64,000 bases of DNA. It comes from Flavobacterium hiemivividum. Its GTDB lineage: Bacteria; Bacteroidota; Bacteroidia; Flavobacteriales; Flavobacteriaceae. Below are positions 1 to 7,758 of this stretch, one piece after another; the stretch's first letter is position 1; each line of letters opens with the position of its first letter. The notes under the pieces are model-generated. The model searched no databases. It saw nothing but the letters and a program-made list of their open reading frames with translations, and was not told the DNA's origin. The stretch is from the NCBI RefSeq assembly GCF_004349145.1, contig NZ_SMFO01000006.1, forward strand, positions 1 through 64,000. The letters are read 5' to 3'. Both the position numbers and the translations under genes were made by a program.

Positions 1-137
1 CGGTTCAAGGCTGGTACGACATTATTGGAGAGAAAACCATTGCCGATGCAATTCTGGACCGACTCATCCATAATTCACACAGAATTGAATTATCAGGGGA
101 ATCAATGCGTAAAAAAAGAAGTAAAAATATCGGATAA
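1..137 (+). CDS. istB: IS21-family helper ATPase IstB, C-terminal fragment (cut by window edge)
   Basis: Frame 3 is open from the window edge to a TAA at 135-137. It encodes about 44 residues reading [20 protein letters not shown] and ending in a basic tail (RKKRSKNIG). This matches the C-terminus of IstB, the AAA+ helper of IS21 transposition, which works with the transposase IstA. The gene is not broken here; the rest lies left of the window. It is followed at 201-298 by the multiple terminal repeats typical of an IS21 right end, so the element stops about 160 bp downstream. The family assignment rests on the recognised C-terminal motif and the neighbouring repeats. Confidence 0.8.
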   Translation, partial: VQGWYDIIGEKTIADAILDRLIHNSHRIELSGESMRKKRSKNIG

Positions 138-200
138 ATTTTTAAGTATATTTGAATAAATTATAACATCAGAAAAAAGTAGTTTTTTAATGAAAATTAG

Positions 201-298
201 GGTGGTCAATTTCAACTGGAATTGCATGGTCACTTTGAACTGGAATTAGGTGCTCACTTTAAACTGGAATGGGGTGGTCAATATAGCTGGAATTTGCA
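201..298 (+). repeat. IS21-family right end with four transposase-binding-type repeats
   Basis: Four imperfect copies of GGTGGTCAnTTTnAACTGGAAT lie head to tail at 201-222, 227-246, 249-270 and 273-293. Multiple internal terminal repeats of about 20 bp are characteristic of IS21-family ends. Taking the usual TG...CA terminus, the element most likely ends at the TTTGCA at 293-298. The minus-strand gwsS reading frame runs into this sequence, so the element inserted in, or recombined into, that gene. Confidence 0.8.
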
Positions 299-1205
299 CT
301 AATCTGTTATATCTCATTTCGCTAGTACAAATTCCTGAGATTTTGTCATGTGATACGTACCATAACTCTTGAAATGATTTCGTTTCGACTATAGATAGCA
401 ATGACGATATATTTATATTTCCAAAAACAGCCTTGTTTTTTATACAATTTTTCACATTGCCTAAATAATTAATACTCACTTTTTTATTATAATATGGATT
501 ATGTTTTTGTGCTTCTAAATAATATTCTAAGTCAATTATTATATCTTTTTCATTAAAATTAGAAGTACGAATATCATCCATTATTTTTTTTACAAATACT
601 GTATTATGAGTTTTATATGTCAACTTTTCTTTAGGGGAATTATAAAAAATGAATACTTCAACTTTTTTATATTCTTTAAATTTATGATAAATTTTCGTTA
701 CTGTTTTATTGTCAATGTAGGGTAAGAATAACCTCATAGAACGAAAACCGAAATTATTACAATGATTTAGTATTTTTTCTATTTGTAATAATTTTTCGTT
801 ATTATAATCTAAAAAACGTATTTCAACAAACTTGCAATTCAAATCATCTAACTGATCTAATACTTCTTCTATTTTATAATTTTCAAAATTATATTCAAGA
901 ATTGCATTATTTATAATTTCTGGAGAAACCCAATAATTCTCTATAGGAACAAAATTATCTCTTTCATCAGAAAAAAAAACAAATTTTTCTTTTATCAAAA
1001 AATCGACATAGCTTTTAAAGACACTCTTTTGATCATTAAATTCTTCTTTTACCTTTAAGTACTCATTTCCTTGAAGTTTTTTTATCACTTCAACCATAGA
1101 GTTAGGAATATATTTAATTGATAATTTTTGGAAATCACAAATTATACTTTGTTCAGTACCATCAACAATTTTGCAAAAAGCAAAAAGATTTAGAAATTTA
1201 TTCAT
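246..1205 (-). pseudogene. gwsS: grasp-with-spasm SPASM-domain peptide maturase, 3' end truncated by IS21
   Basis: The protein resembles the SPASM-domain maturase of 'grasp-with-spasm' RiPP loci, where it is paired with an ATP-grasp ligase. The start region (FCKIVDGTEQSIICDFQ, followed by YIPNSM) fits that family. No CxxxCxxC radical-SAM cluster motif is visible. Residues up to about CTSEMRYNRLV appear native. The last 14 or so residues, and the stop at 246-248, are encoded by the IS21 terminal repeats, so the C-terminal cysteine region is lost partway through. The start ATG overlaps the upstream 71-aa ORF by 8 bp, which suggests translational coupling. Activity is doubtful because the SPASM cysteines are incomplete. 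The family call is from recognition of sequence and context; the truncation is directly visible. Confidence 0.75.
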
Positions 1206-1413
1206 CTTTCTTAATGATATAGTTAGAAATTGGTTTTGATGAGATATACATTTTATAAGATTTTGAATAGTGCTTTTTACTGTTCGTGAAAACTGATTTT
1301 AAATACAATTCACCAACATTCTCTGTTTCCATTTCGTTCATTAATCTATAGGTAAGCGGTAACTCCTCCAATTCCTGTTTACTAAATATAGTTGTCTTCT
1401 TTTTATTTATCAT
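1198..1413 (-). CDS. Small protein embedded in the grasp-with-spasm operon (unknown function)
   Basis: This 71-aa, Lys/Glu/Ser-rich protein has no signal peptide or membrane segment. I do not recognise a domain. Its start overlaps the 3' end of gwsG by 11 bp and its stop overlaps the gwsS start by 8 bp, so the three genes are almost certainly co-translated. The placement argues that it is a real, dedicated part of the system, perhaps a peptide-binding or scaffold partner of the maturases, but that role is inference only. Confidence 0.6.
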   Translation of the reverse strand: MINKKKTTIFSKQELEELPLTYRLMNEMETENVGELYLKSVFTNSKKHYSKSYKMYISSKPISNYIIKKDE

Positions 1414-2371
1414 TTTTTATTAACCAATTAGCTATTTTCTCTTCTATGTTATAATTACATCTATTACTTGGAGCACTATACTGACCGACTGGATTAATTT
1501 CTAGCAAAATATTTTCGTTGTCAGGTGTTAATATCACATCAAATGAACAAGTATTCAGATTAATACTTTGAAAAAAAGCATGCATCTCTTGTTCGTATTT
1601 TGTAGGTAACTTATATGGAATCCAATTAATGTCTTTTGATTCAAAACTTAATTTTATATCAGCTTCAGTATTATTATTATTATTATTTATAATTATTGCA
1701 GTTGCAAAAAATTCCCCGTCCAAATAAAATACACGTATTTCAAATTTTGATTTTACTTTTTCCTGGAATAATGTAGCTGTGAAATTTTCAGGTAAAGAAT
1801 TTATGAATTTTTCATCAATTGAATTTGTATATATTGAATATGTATTTTTTTCTTTTATAAAATACCCGCTATGTCTTATTGGCTTTATTATAATTCCTGT
1901 TAATGAGTTTTTAAAAAAAGTAATTAAATCATTTTTGTTATTACAAACAACTGTAGTAGGAACTTTTATCTTTGCTTTATTTGCATAATATAAAACATCA
2001 AGCTTGTTGACATCTATACCTTTGTAATGAGGCATCCATTTTTTTTCTTTAAAACGAGAAAACAAGAATTTAGTTAATTCTCTAATCTCATGATCAACCT
2101 CAAATTCTGCCTGCTTTGATGGAAATTTATCAGATAAATTTAATCTTACATCATCTTCAAATCTTCTAAACCATATTACATTTATATCTTTGCTTATTTC
2201 TTTACCATTTATCCAAATTTCTCCAGTATTTATATTTATTTTGCAATTTTCTCTTTTATTCAAAAGGTCTTGAATAGTTATTTTTACAAAATTTGCTTTA
2301 TGGTATATTAACCAATCAATGACTGGATCTGTGCCTTGCTCGTACCAATCATATGATAAAACTACAATCAT
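1403..2371 (-). CDS. gwsG: grasp-with-spasm ATP-grasp peptide maturase (graspetide-type ligase)
   Basis: This 322-aa protein resembles ATP-grasp ligases of the graspetide/microviridin class, which form ester or amide cross-links between Ser/Thr/Lys and Asp/Glu side chains of a precursor peptide. Visible features are an N-terminal VVLSYDWYEQGTD start typical of the family, a nucleotide-binding region with IIIKPIRHSGYF, a central FQEKVKSKFEIRVFYLDGEFF segment, and the C-terminal metal/ATP motif DVILTPDNENILLEINPVGQ (acidic D and ExN). A run of Asn codons (TTATTATTA... at 1672-1688 on the plus strand) gives a poly-Asn loop. The ATG lies only 2 nt after the stop of the upstream precursor peptide, so translation is probably coupled. 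Length is normal for the family. It is cytoplasmic and should act on the peptides encoded just upstream. Confidence 0.88.
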   Translation of the reverse strand: MIVVLSYDWYEQGTDPVIDWLIYHKANFVKITIQDLLNKRENCKININTGEIWINGKEISKDINVIWFRRFEDDVRLNLSDKFPSKQAEFEVDHEIRELTKFLFSRFKEKKWMPHYKGIDVNKLDVLYYANKAKIKVPTTVVCNNKNDLITFFKNSLTGIIIKPIRHSGYFIKEKNTYSIYTNSIDEKFINSLPENFTATLFQEKVKSKFEIRVFYLDGEFFATAIIINNNNNNTEADIKLSFESKDINWIPYKLPTKYEQEMHAFFQSINLNTCSFDVILTPDNENILLEINPVGQYSAPSNRCNYNIEEKIANWLIKNDK

Positions 2372-2373
2372 TT

Positions 2374-2547
2374 TTATTTTTTAAAGGAATCATCTTTTTG
2401 TGTGTCAGTAGTATCGGAAGAAATGTCGTTTTTTATTGAATCTGAATTCTTCTTTTTCTTCTTTTTCTTTTTACTTTGCCCTCCATTTATTATTAGTAAT
2501 AAATTATCTGATAATTGCTCTAAATGATTCAATTTTTCTAATTTCAT
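2374..2547 (-). CDS. gwsA: RiPP precursor peptide with poly-Lys core (57 aa)
   Basis: This short gene was read directly. The ATG is at 2547-2545 and the TAA at 2376-2374. The leader MKLEKLNHLEQLSDNLLLII ends in NGG. The core then has QS, eight consecutive lysines, and a tail rich in Ser, Thr and Asp (SSDTTDTQKDD). The Gly-Gly leader end and the hydroxyl/acid-rich tail fit a graspetide-type substrate. The poly-Lys stretch is unusual and could offer amine donors for amide cross-links or act as a linker. The gene sits 2 nt upstream of gwsG on the same strand. The gwsA symbol follows the naming of the grasp-with-spasm modified peptide and is tentative. Confidence 0.75.
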   Translation of the reverse strand: MKLEKLNHLEQLSDNLLLIINGGQSKKKKKKKKNSDSIKNDISSDTTDTQKDDSFKK

Positions 2548-2597
2548 TTTGTTCTTATTTTATTTTAATTACGGAAATCAATTATTGATTTCTGTAA

Positions 2598-2807
2598 TTA
2601 AAATGGGTAATAAACTTTTCCCGTAGAATCATGAGAATGACTGTCGGTTGACTCACTATTGTCTCTTGTGTAACTATCTCCACTCGTTGTATTTACATCT
2701 GTATTGTCTGATATTATTAATAAAGTTGATGTTCCTGCTACAATCATTTCTAATTCTGAATTTTTTAACGCTACAATATTTAGTTTTGTTAATCTAATTT
2801 GTTTCAT
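2598..2807 (-). CDS. gwsA: RiPP precursor peptide, Ser/Thr/Asp-rich core (69 aa)
   Basis: The leader starts MKQIRLTKLNIVALKNSELE and ends in IVAG. The core begins TSTLLIISDN, continues with a Ser/Thr/Asp/Glu/His-rich stretch containing TSGDSYTRDN, and ends KVYYPF. The TSGDSY motif recurs in the precursor at 3376-3516 although the leaders differ, which suggests a common modification site. It lies upstream of a second precursor and gwsG on the same strand. Alternating hydroxyl and carboxylate residues fit a graspetide substrate. The start codon is preceded by an A/T-rich stretch, as usual in Bacteroidota; no Shine-Dalgarno sequence is expected. Confidence 0.78.
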   Translation of the reverse strand: MKQIRLTKLNIVALKNSELEMIVAGTSTLLIISDNTDVNTTSGDSYTRDNSESTDSHSHDSTGKVYYPF

Positions 2808-2879
2808 TTTTTATTAATTTAAATTTATAAATTTTAGTATGGAATTGGTGGTCTTCTAGTCTGTAGGTTCTTCGTAAAT

Positions 2880-3030
2880 CATAAGCACAAGATTCTAATT
2901 GTACGTTGACATCAACCAATCGCACTAAATGCAACCATCATAGATTGGAACCACCTATAGTTAATTTATTTCACTTTAGAATTAAGTTCTTCTACAGTTT
3001 TTAATTTGATATTTAAACCCCTTGATAAGT
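2880..3030 (-). pseudogene. Decayed RiPP precursor copy 1
   Basis: Reading the minus strand around 3015-2960 gives IKLKTVEELNSKVK, then a frameshift, then LTIGGSNL and a stop. This matches the leader LKTVEVLNSK...GG of the intact precursor at 3376-3516. No intact start or core remains. The limits are approximate because decay blurs the ends. It shows that the precursor has been duplicated and lost here. Confidence 0.55.
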
Positions 3031-3172
3031 ATATACACTAGTAAATTCAACATCATCTTTTTAGACACATCGATTAGCAACCCTCTTTTGGTAATTTAAT
3101 TGGTGTTTAGCTTTACTTATATTTGGAATTAAATTTTCATACTATTGCATATAATTAGTTAATTTTAATGAC

Positions 3173-3323
3173 CTACCTGTAGGTTACAAAATCTACTCCA
3201 ATAGAATCCGAATCAATTGAACTCACTTCTTTCTTTTGTGAATCTCATGTTAGGCCACCTTTAACTAATTCTAATTTCTTTGAAATCATTATTTTTACTG
3301 TTTTTTAAACTTGATAGTTTCTT
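3173..3323 (-). pseudogene. Decayed RiPP precursor copy 2
   Basis: The minus strand from 3323 aligns with the intact precursor at 3376-3516: KLSSLK..., then LELVKGGLT, an in-frame TGA where the intact copy has Glu, then DSQKKEVSSIDSDSIG and TYR before a stop. The start ATG has become AAG (3323-3321), and an extra A in the poly-A stretch shifts the leader frame. Three independent lesions show it is dead, yet the GG leader end and the Ser/Asp-rich core are still readable. Confidence 0.65.
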
Positions 3324-3336
3324 ATTTCTTTTATAA

Positions 3337-3365
3337 AAGCATACCATCAATTTGATGGTATGCTT
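3337..3365 (-). terminator. Hairpin downstream of the third precursor gene
   Basis: AAGCATACCATCAA (3337-3350) pairs with TTGATGGTATGCTT (3352-3365), giving a near-perfect palindrome. It lies 10 bp after the stop of the 46-aa precursor and is followed on the minus strand by TTTTAT. It probably ends or attenuates transcription after that precursor, which would favour high precursor-to-enzyme ratios. Confidence 0.65.
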
Positions 3366-3375
3366 AAATTAATAA

Positions 3376-3516
3376 TTATTTATCGTCAGAATAAGAATCA
3401 CCACTTGTAGAAACGATATCTTTCTTTTTTGAAGAGTCCTCTACTAATCCACCTGAAATTAATTCTACTGATTTAGAATTTAATACTTCTACTGTTTTTA
3501 AACTTGATAGTTTCAT
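3376..3516 (-). CDS. RiPP precursor peptide with GG leader (46 aa)
   Basis: The start at 3516 is preferred over an upstream ATG at 3597 because it gives a clean leader, MKLSSLKTVEVLNSKSVELI, ending SGG, shared by the two decayed copies. The core is short and rich in Ser/Asp/Lys and contains STSGDSYSDDK, which shares TSGDSY with the precursor at 2598-2807. It lies between the outer-membrane protein gene and the decayed copies, on the same strand as the maturases. A hairpin follows the stop immediately. It resembles class TIGR04149-like GG-leader peptides; the assignment as a substrate of the neighbouring GwsG is inference. Confidence 0.75.
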   Translation of the reverse strand: MKLSSLKTVEVLNSKSVELISGGLVEDSSKKKDIVSTSGDSYSDDK

Positions 3517-3658
3517 GTTTTTAAATTTAATTGTTAAAATAAAGTTTTTTTTCTGTACATTATTTAACCGTACGGATGCGGATTCGCTTGCAAGCATTTT
3601 ATTTAGAATTCTTTATTTCTATATTGTACACTATAGAATTTTAAGAATGATAAATCTG

Positions 3659-6070
3659 TTAATTAGTTCTTCTTTTTTCTTCTTCGTTTCCAAAATTTCT
3701 TTTCTTCACATTAATTTTAGTACTTCCGAATTTGTAGGATAATGAAAGTCTAAAAGATCTAATATCATAATAGTTTTTATATTCTTGTTTGATGTTATTA
3801 GTATAAGATATATAAGTAAATCTATTGCTACTAAAAATATCATTTCCAACAACGCTTAATTGTAAATTTTTATTAAAGAAGAAAAATTTCATTGCTACAT
3901 CTAATTGATTTGATTCAGTTATTTTGTCTAAACCATCCACTCCAGAGGGGCTTATCCAGAAATTTAGATTTAATACAATTGTTTTTTTCCTGTTTAAGTT
4001 AAAAGTATTGTTTGTAGAGAAGTAGTAATTAAAACCTTCTCTATTTTGATTAGTTATTAAAATTTTAGATGAAGATTTATTATAACTTAAATCCAAAGAA
4101 TTTACGCTTTCCCACCACTTTATCTTATCATATATATAAGATTCTGATATGCCAATTATTTCTGTATCAAAAAAATTAATATATTTAGTAGCTTGAATAT
4201 TTGTGTTTTCATCCAATGTAGTAAGCTGAGAAAATCCATTTTCGGTTTTACTATAATATATTTTATTTTCTAAATTTTGATTGTGAGTAAAACTAAGCTC
4301 TATATTATGTGAATAAGAAGGTTGTAAAAAAGGATTCCCTTCAGAATAAGAATAGGGATTGTCATACCATCTAAATGGATTTAAACTATTAAATGATGGT
4401 CTGTTTATGCGTTTGCTATAATTTAGAGAAAACGAATTATTATCACTATGATTATATATCAAATATAAAGTTGGGAAAAATTTAACATAATTATTGGTGT
4501 TTTTTTCGTTTAATGTTTTTGAAACTCCTACGGTATTAGTTGTTTCCATTCTTAAACCTAATTGTGTTTCCCATAGTTTTCCTATTTTTTTTGTGCCTGA
4601 AAAATATAATGCATTTAAATTTTCCTTATAACTAAATTGATTGCTTTGATTTGGGTCATAAATTGGACTACCATTTGTCATATTATAATAAGAAACAGAA
4701 CTATTATTATTATTAAAAGACATTTTACCACCATAGGATATGGAAGCCCATTTTAAAGGCATTTCAACATCAATTTTCCCCGAAAAATTTGAAAAATCAG
4801 TTTTACTACCATTAGTTGCGGATATATGAGAATTCGGAATTGTACTACCATTTACATTTTCTGAATTAGAATCAAATGTTCTATTTTCATTTTTATTATA
4901 TTTAAAATAATCAATATCAGTAAATATCTTTGTGCCTAATGTATCAACATTATATATTGTATGATAGTTAAATGATTGAGAACTATTTTTTCTTATATTA
5001 TCTGCATTTGTTCTTATAAAAGAATTTATACTATTGGTATTATTATAAATTGTTGTTAAGTTTTTTTCTTCAATGTTTGGTTTTGAATTTCCACCGAGAT
5101 ATTGAATACCCATAACCAATTTATTCGTTATCTGATAGTCAATACCTATTCTACCTCCCATTAAATTAGTAAAATCCTTTCTTACACTATTGTTCGCCCA
5201 AAGTTGATTTGGATAATACATTTTTGATGTTTCAATAGGTGAAGATGTTCCTTTTGCTATGTTTGTACTTGAAAAAATAGAAATTTTATCTTTTTGATAA
5301 TTAAAATTACCCCCTGAATTACCTGCAAGATAAGTGGCTTGTCTATAAGCAGTATTAACTGATGCATTCCAGCTATCTTTTTTAGCTTTTTTTAATTTGA
5401 TATTAACCAACCCACTATTACCCTCGGCACTATATTTTGAAGGTGGAGTAGTAATAACTTCAATACTTTTTATATTTTCAGAAGAAAGTGTTCTTAAAAA
5501 ACTCATTAAATCATCCCCTGAAAGTTGGATTAATCTATCGTCAATCATAACTACCATACCACTTTTGCCTATCATAGAAATAGCGTTATTTTGCACTCTA
5601 ATTCCAGGTGTTATTTTTAATGCATCAATAGCATCTCCCCCACTTGCCCCAATAGAATTCTCAACATTGAATACTAATCGGTCTACTTTTCTTTCTATAA
5701 GTTTCTTTTTTGAAGTTACTACTACTTCGTTAAGTTGTTCTTGCTTTTCTGTTACTTGTATCACACCTAAATTTAAATCTTGCTTTGTGTCAATTTTTTG
5801 TTTGTATAAAATAGCTCCTACTTGTTCTACCAACAATAGGTATTCCCCTTTTTCCGCTAAAATCGTGAATTTACCATCGGCGGTAGTTAATCCACTATCT
5901 GTTATTGTAGAATCAATATTCTGTAAGTAAACCTCCATAAATTCAACTGGTTTGTTATTTTGATTTACAACTTGACCACTAATGCTTACTTGTGAAAAAA
6001 CATTGCTTGAAATGAAAATAAATGTTATAAATAAAAAGAATTTTGTTTTAGTCATTTCGCTTTTATACAT
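3659..6070 (-). CDS. Outer-membrane beta-barrel protein (carboxypeptidase-like domain + TonB-type plug)
   Basis: This 803-aa protein has a signal peptide (the alternative start at 6055, MTKTKFFLF..., fits best, cleaving after VFSQ). A carboxypeptidase-regulatory-like beta-sandwich (about residues 28-105, VSISGQVVNQNNKPVEF) is followed by a plug-like domain (about 120-225, with VVMIDDRLI and IEVITTPPSKYSAEG) and a large C-terminal barrel ending in alternating aromatic strands (FRLSLSYKFG). This is the 'outer membrane beta-barrel family' architecture rather than SusC. No SusD partner is present. Such proteins often flank peptide-natural-product loci in Flavobacteriia, so a role in export or uptake of the modified peptide is possible but unproven. 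It is transcribed toward the precursor genes. Confidence 0.8.
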   Translation of the reverse strand: MYKSEMTKTKFFLFITFIFISSNVFSQVSISGQVVNQNNKPVEFMEVYLQNIDSTITDSGLTTADGKFTILAEKGEYLLLVEQVGAILYKQKIDTKQDLNLGVIQVTEKQEQLNEVVVTSKKKLIERKVDRLVFNVENSIGASGGDAIDALKITPGIRVQNNAISMIGKSGMVVMIDDRLIQLSGDDLMSFLRTLSSENIKSIEVITTPPSKYSAEGNSGLVNIKLKKAKKDSWNASVNTAYRQATYLAGNSGGNFNYQKDKISIFSSTNIAKGTSSPIETSKMYYPNQLWANNSVRKDFTNLMGGRIGIDYQITNKLVMGIQYLGGNSKPNIEEKNLTTIYNNTNSINSFIRTNADNIRKNSSQSFNYHTIYNVDTLGTKIFTDIDYFKYNKNENRTFDSNSENVNGSTIPNSHISATNGSKTDFSNFSGKIDVEMPLKWASISYGGKMSFNNNNSSVSYYNMTNGSPIYDPNQSNQFSYKENLNALYFSGTKKIGKLWETQLGLRMETTNTVGVSKTLNEKNTNNYVKFFPTLYLIYNHSDNNSFSLNYSKRINRPSFNSLNPFRWYDNPYSYSEGNPFLQPSYSHNIELSFTHNQNLENKIYYSKTENGFSQLTTLDENTNIQATKYINFFDTEIIGISESYIYDKIKWWESVNSLDLSYNKSSSKILITNQNREGFNYYFSTNNTFNLNRKKTIVLNLNFWISPSGVDGLDKITESNQLDVAMKFFFFNKNLQLSVVGNDIFSSNRFTYISYTNNIKQEYKNYYDIRSFRLSLSYKFGSTKINVKKRNFGNEEEKRRTN

Positions 6071-6660
6071 TAAAATATTTATATGCTTTACGCTTGTTTA
6101 TTTCCCCTTTTAAATTTTCTTTTGCTGATAAAAACATTTAATAAATATATCAGCGATTGACTACAAAAAATAATAAGCTATTTCTTGGGTACTCTTTACA
6201 GTTATTTAATAAAAATTAGTCGAATCAATTTCATTGCCATTAGTCATCATTACATGATCATATACTAATTAATTTTCATGTAGACTCATCATTTTGTCAA
6301 AAGTAAGAACAACGTTCTTTTGAGAATTACGGTTTTTTTTTAAAAAAATTACGGACTTTTTTACTGAAATCTAAAATACTGTCTGTTTTAGGGTGTTCTG
6401 AAGTATAGTGAACACCTTACCTAGTTTTAAACTTAAAATAAACTACGTACTAAAACCGCTAGACATAATTACTTTCCATAACTTTAGTGTTGCATATTAC
6501 AATGTATCACCAGTAATGTAAAAGTTCAGAAAATTCAAAAGCTTATTAAAGGAGTCAACTAACTTTTATACGAGGCCAGATATTCAAGTAGCCGGATCTA
6601 CAGTTAAAATTACTTGTAGAAGAAGGATATCCTTATCTATATGTTCTCAAGGTATTTGGT
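6071..6660. other. Intergenic stretch without an intact gene
   Basis: No credible reading frame is seen. A weak hairpin, GGTGTTC (6392-6398) / GAACACC (6410-6416), is present. Around 6590-6660 the plus strand faintly resembles a decayed transposase (LLVEEGYPYLYVLKVFG), but this is not strong enough to annotate. The region separates the RiPP locus from a decayed IS21 end. Confidence 0.5.
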
Positions 6661-6663
6661 TGA

Positions 6664-6899
6664 CTAAGTCAAAAACGTCGACAATGTTGTAAAGCTAGAA
6701 AAGAGCTCTGATAGTGGTTCAATATCAAATGATAGTAATTCTTGTAAAGAGTATTTACAGCCTTCAAAAAACTGCATATAGGTGTTTATGGTATTATTGT
6801 GAGAAATACCTAATGTACTTCCTGTTTTACGATTGCTATGACCGCCCAAATGTAAAGTAATGTTTTTTTTAAGTCCATAGGATCAAGTTTATTAGCCAT
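6664..6899 (-). pseudogene. istA: IS21-family transposase IstA, N-terminal remnant
   Basis: The minus strand from the ATG at 6899 reads MANKLDPMDLKK, then a frameshift within the poly-A run, then GGHSNRKTGSTLGISHNNTI, followed by a region ending ELLSFDIEPLSELF. This is the N-terminal helix-turn-helix part of IstA. The frame closes at 6664 and nothing of the DDE catalytic domain remains. Only about 75 of some 500 codons are left. The matching left-end repeats lie just upstream at 6953-7044. Confidence 0.7.
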
Positions 6900-6952
6900 A
6901 TCGTATTGTTTTTAGATAACAACAAGATAATAGCTGATTTTGATCTTTCAAA

Positions 6953-7044
6953 GTGGCACAAATCGAACCGGAATACTATGGCTTATTAACCCAAGTGGCA
7001 CGGTCCGACCGAAATCACTGGCACAAATCGAACCGAAATATCCA
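6953..7044 (-). repeat. Left end of the decayed IS21 element (three terminal repeats)
   Basis: Three related units, (G)TGGCACAAATCGAACCGGAAT-like, lie at 6953-6974, 6995-7015 and 7018-7039. Their sequence differs from the repeats at 201-293, so they belong to a different IS21 element. The TCCA at 7041-7044 would be the TGGA terminus on the minus strand. The istA remnant begins about 55 bp inside. Confidence 0.65.
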
Positions 7045-7248
7045 ATTGGGTATGTTGCTATTTGTTTTGGCCCCGATAAAACAATAAGTAATTTCATAGA
7101 ATATCTATTTGAGATGGGAATCGACAATCGTTTGATCGCAACTGAAAAGGCAATAGTAAAGTATATTGAAAATCACAAACATCAACAGAAGAAGTATAAA
7201 CCGAATAACTACATGGATTATTATTTTTTATTCTATTTTTCTTTTTAA
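7045..7248 (+). pseudogene. Open-frame remnant abutting the IS21 end (not recognised)
   Basis: Just outside the IS21 terminus the plus strand is open for about 65 codons (YPIGYVAICFGPDKTISNFI..., then IATEKAIVKYIENHKHQQKK), ending in an aromatic tail. The available start lies inside the IS repeats, so this is probably the 3' part of a gene cut by the element. I cannot name the family. It may be non-functional. Confidence 0.35.
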
Positions 7249-7758
7249 AAACCCATAAAAAACAACTTCACTAAATAATTCTAAATAAACACATATGTTT
7301 ATGCTGTTTCGGCTAAGTTACCTTTAGAAGCCTGAGGCAAGGTCTTTTGGATTTTAATAAGTTTGGAGCAAATACTAAAGCAAGTATGCAATCACAACTC
7401 GCTTTCCTTTGATGAATCGTAGCGGGGTCGTATAATGTGAATTTATTTGAATGTCTTTTTTGGAAGCTAACTCGAATGGATTGAAAAATTATATTAGTCA
7501 CAAAAAAAGGAAACAAAATTATTTTTTCAAGAGTTCAGATCCTACTGATCTAACTGGAAAGAATAGTAAAAGTTGAATTTTTAAAGCCAGGATAAAGCAT
7601 GCATCGGAAATACTATTTAAAAACAATTACATGAGATTAGAAAATGAAATTGAAAAACCGATTTGAAGTTTAAAATATCGAAAGAAATATCAATGAAGCG
7701 TAACTATTGTAAATTTCTAAAAACCAACTTCAATCTGATCATTTTTGAATAACCCTTT
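7249..7758. other. Intergenic stretch, nothing recognised
   Basis: Reading frames are short and broken on both strands. It may hold further decayed mobile-element sequence, but no motif is clear. It lies downstream of the sensor kinase gene's stop. Confidence 0.4.

Noticed and set aside
3515..3742. 75-aa plus-strand open frame near the third precursor
   Set aside because: It is antisense to both the barrel gene's 3' end and the precursor's 5' region, and is Phe/Ile-rich with no motif.
5397..5930. 177-aa plus-strand open frame over the outer-membrane barrel gene
   Set aside because: It is antisense to the clear plug-domain coding frame and has no motif.
6560..6660. Faint transposase-like reading on the plus strand (LLVEEGYPYLYVLKVFG)
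   Set aside because: Only one short stretch resembles a transposase, with stops on both sides. Too weak to call.
7313..7516. 67-aa minus-strand open frame
   Set aside because: No motif, signal or neighbour supports it; the sequence looks non-coding or decayed.
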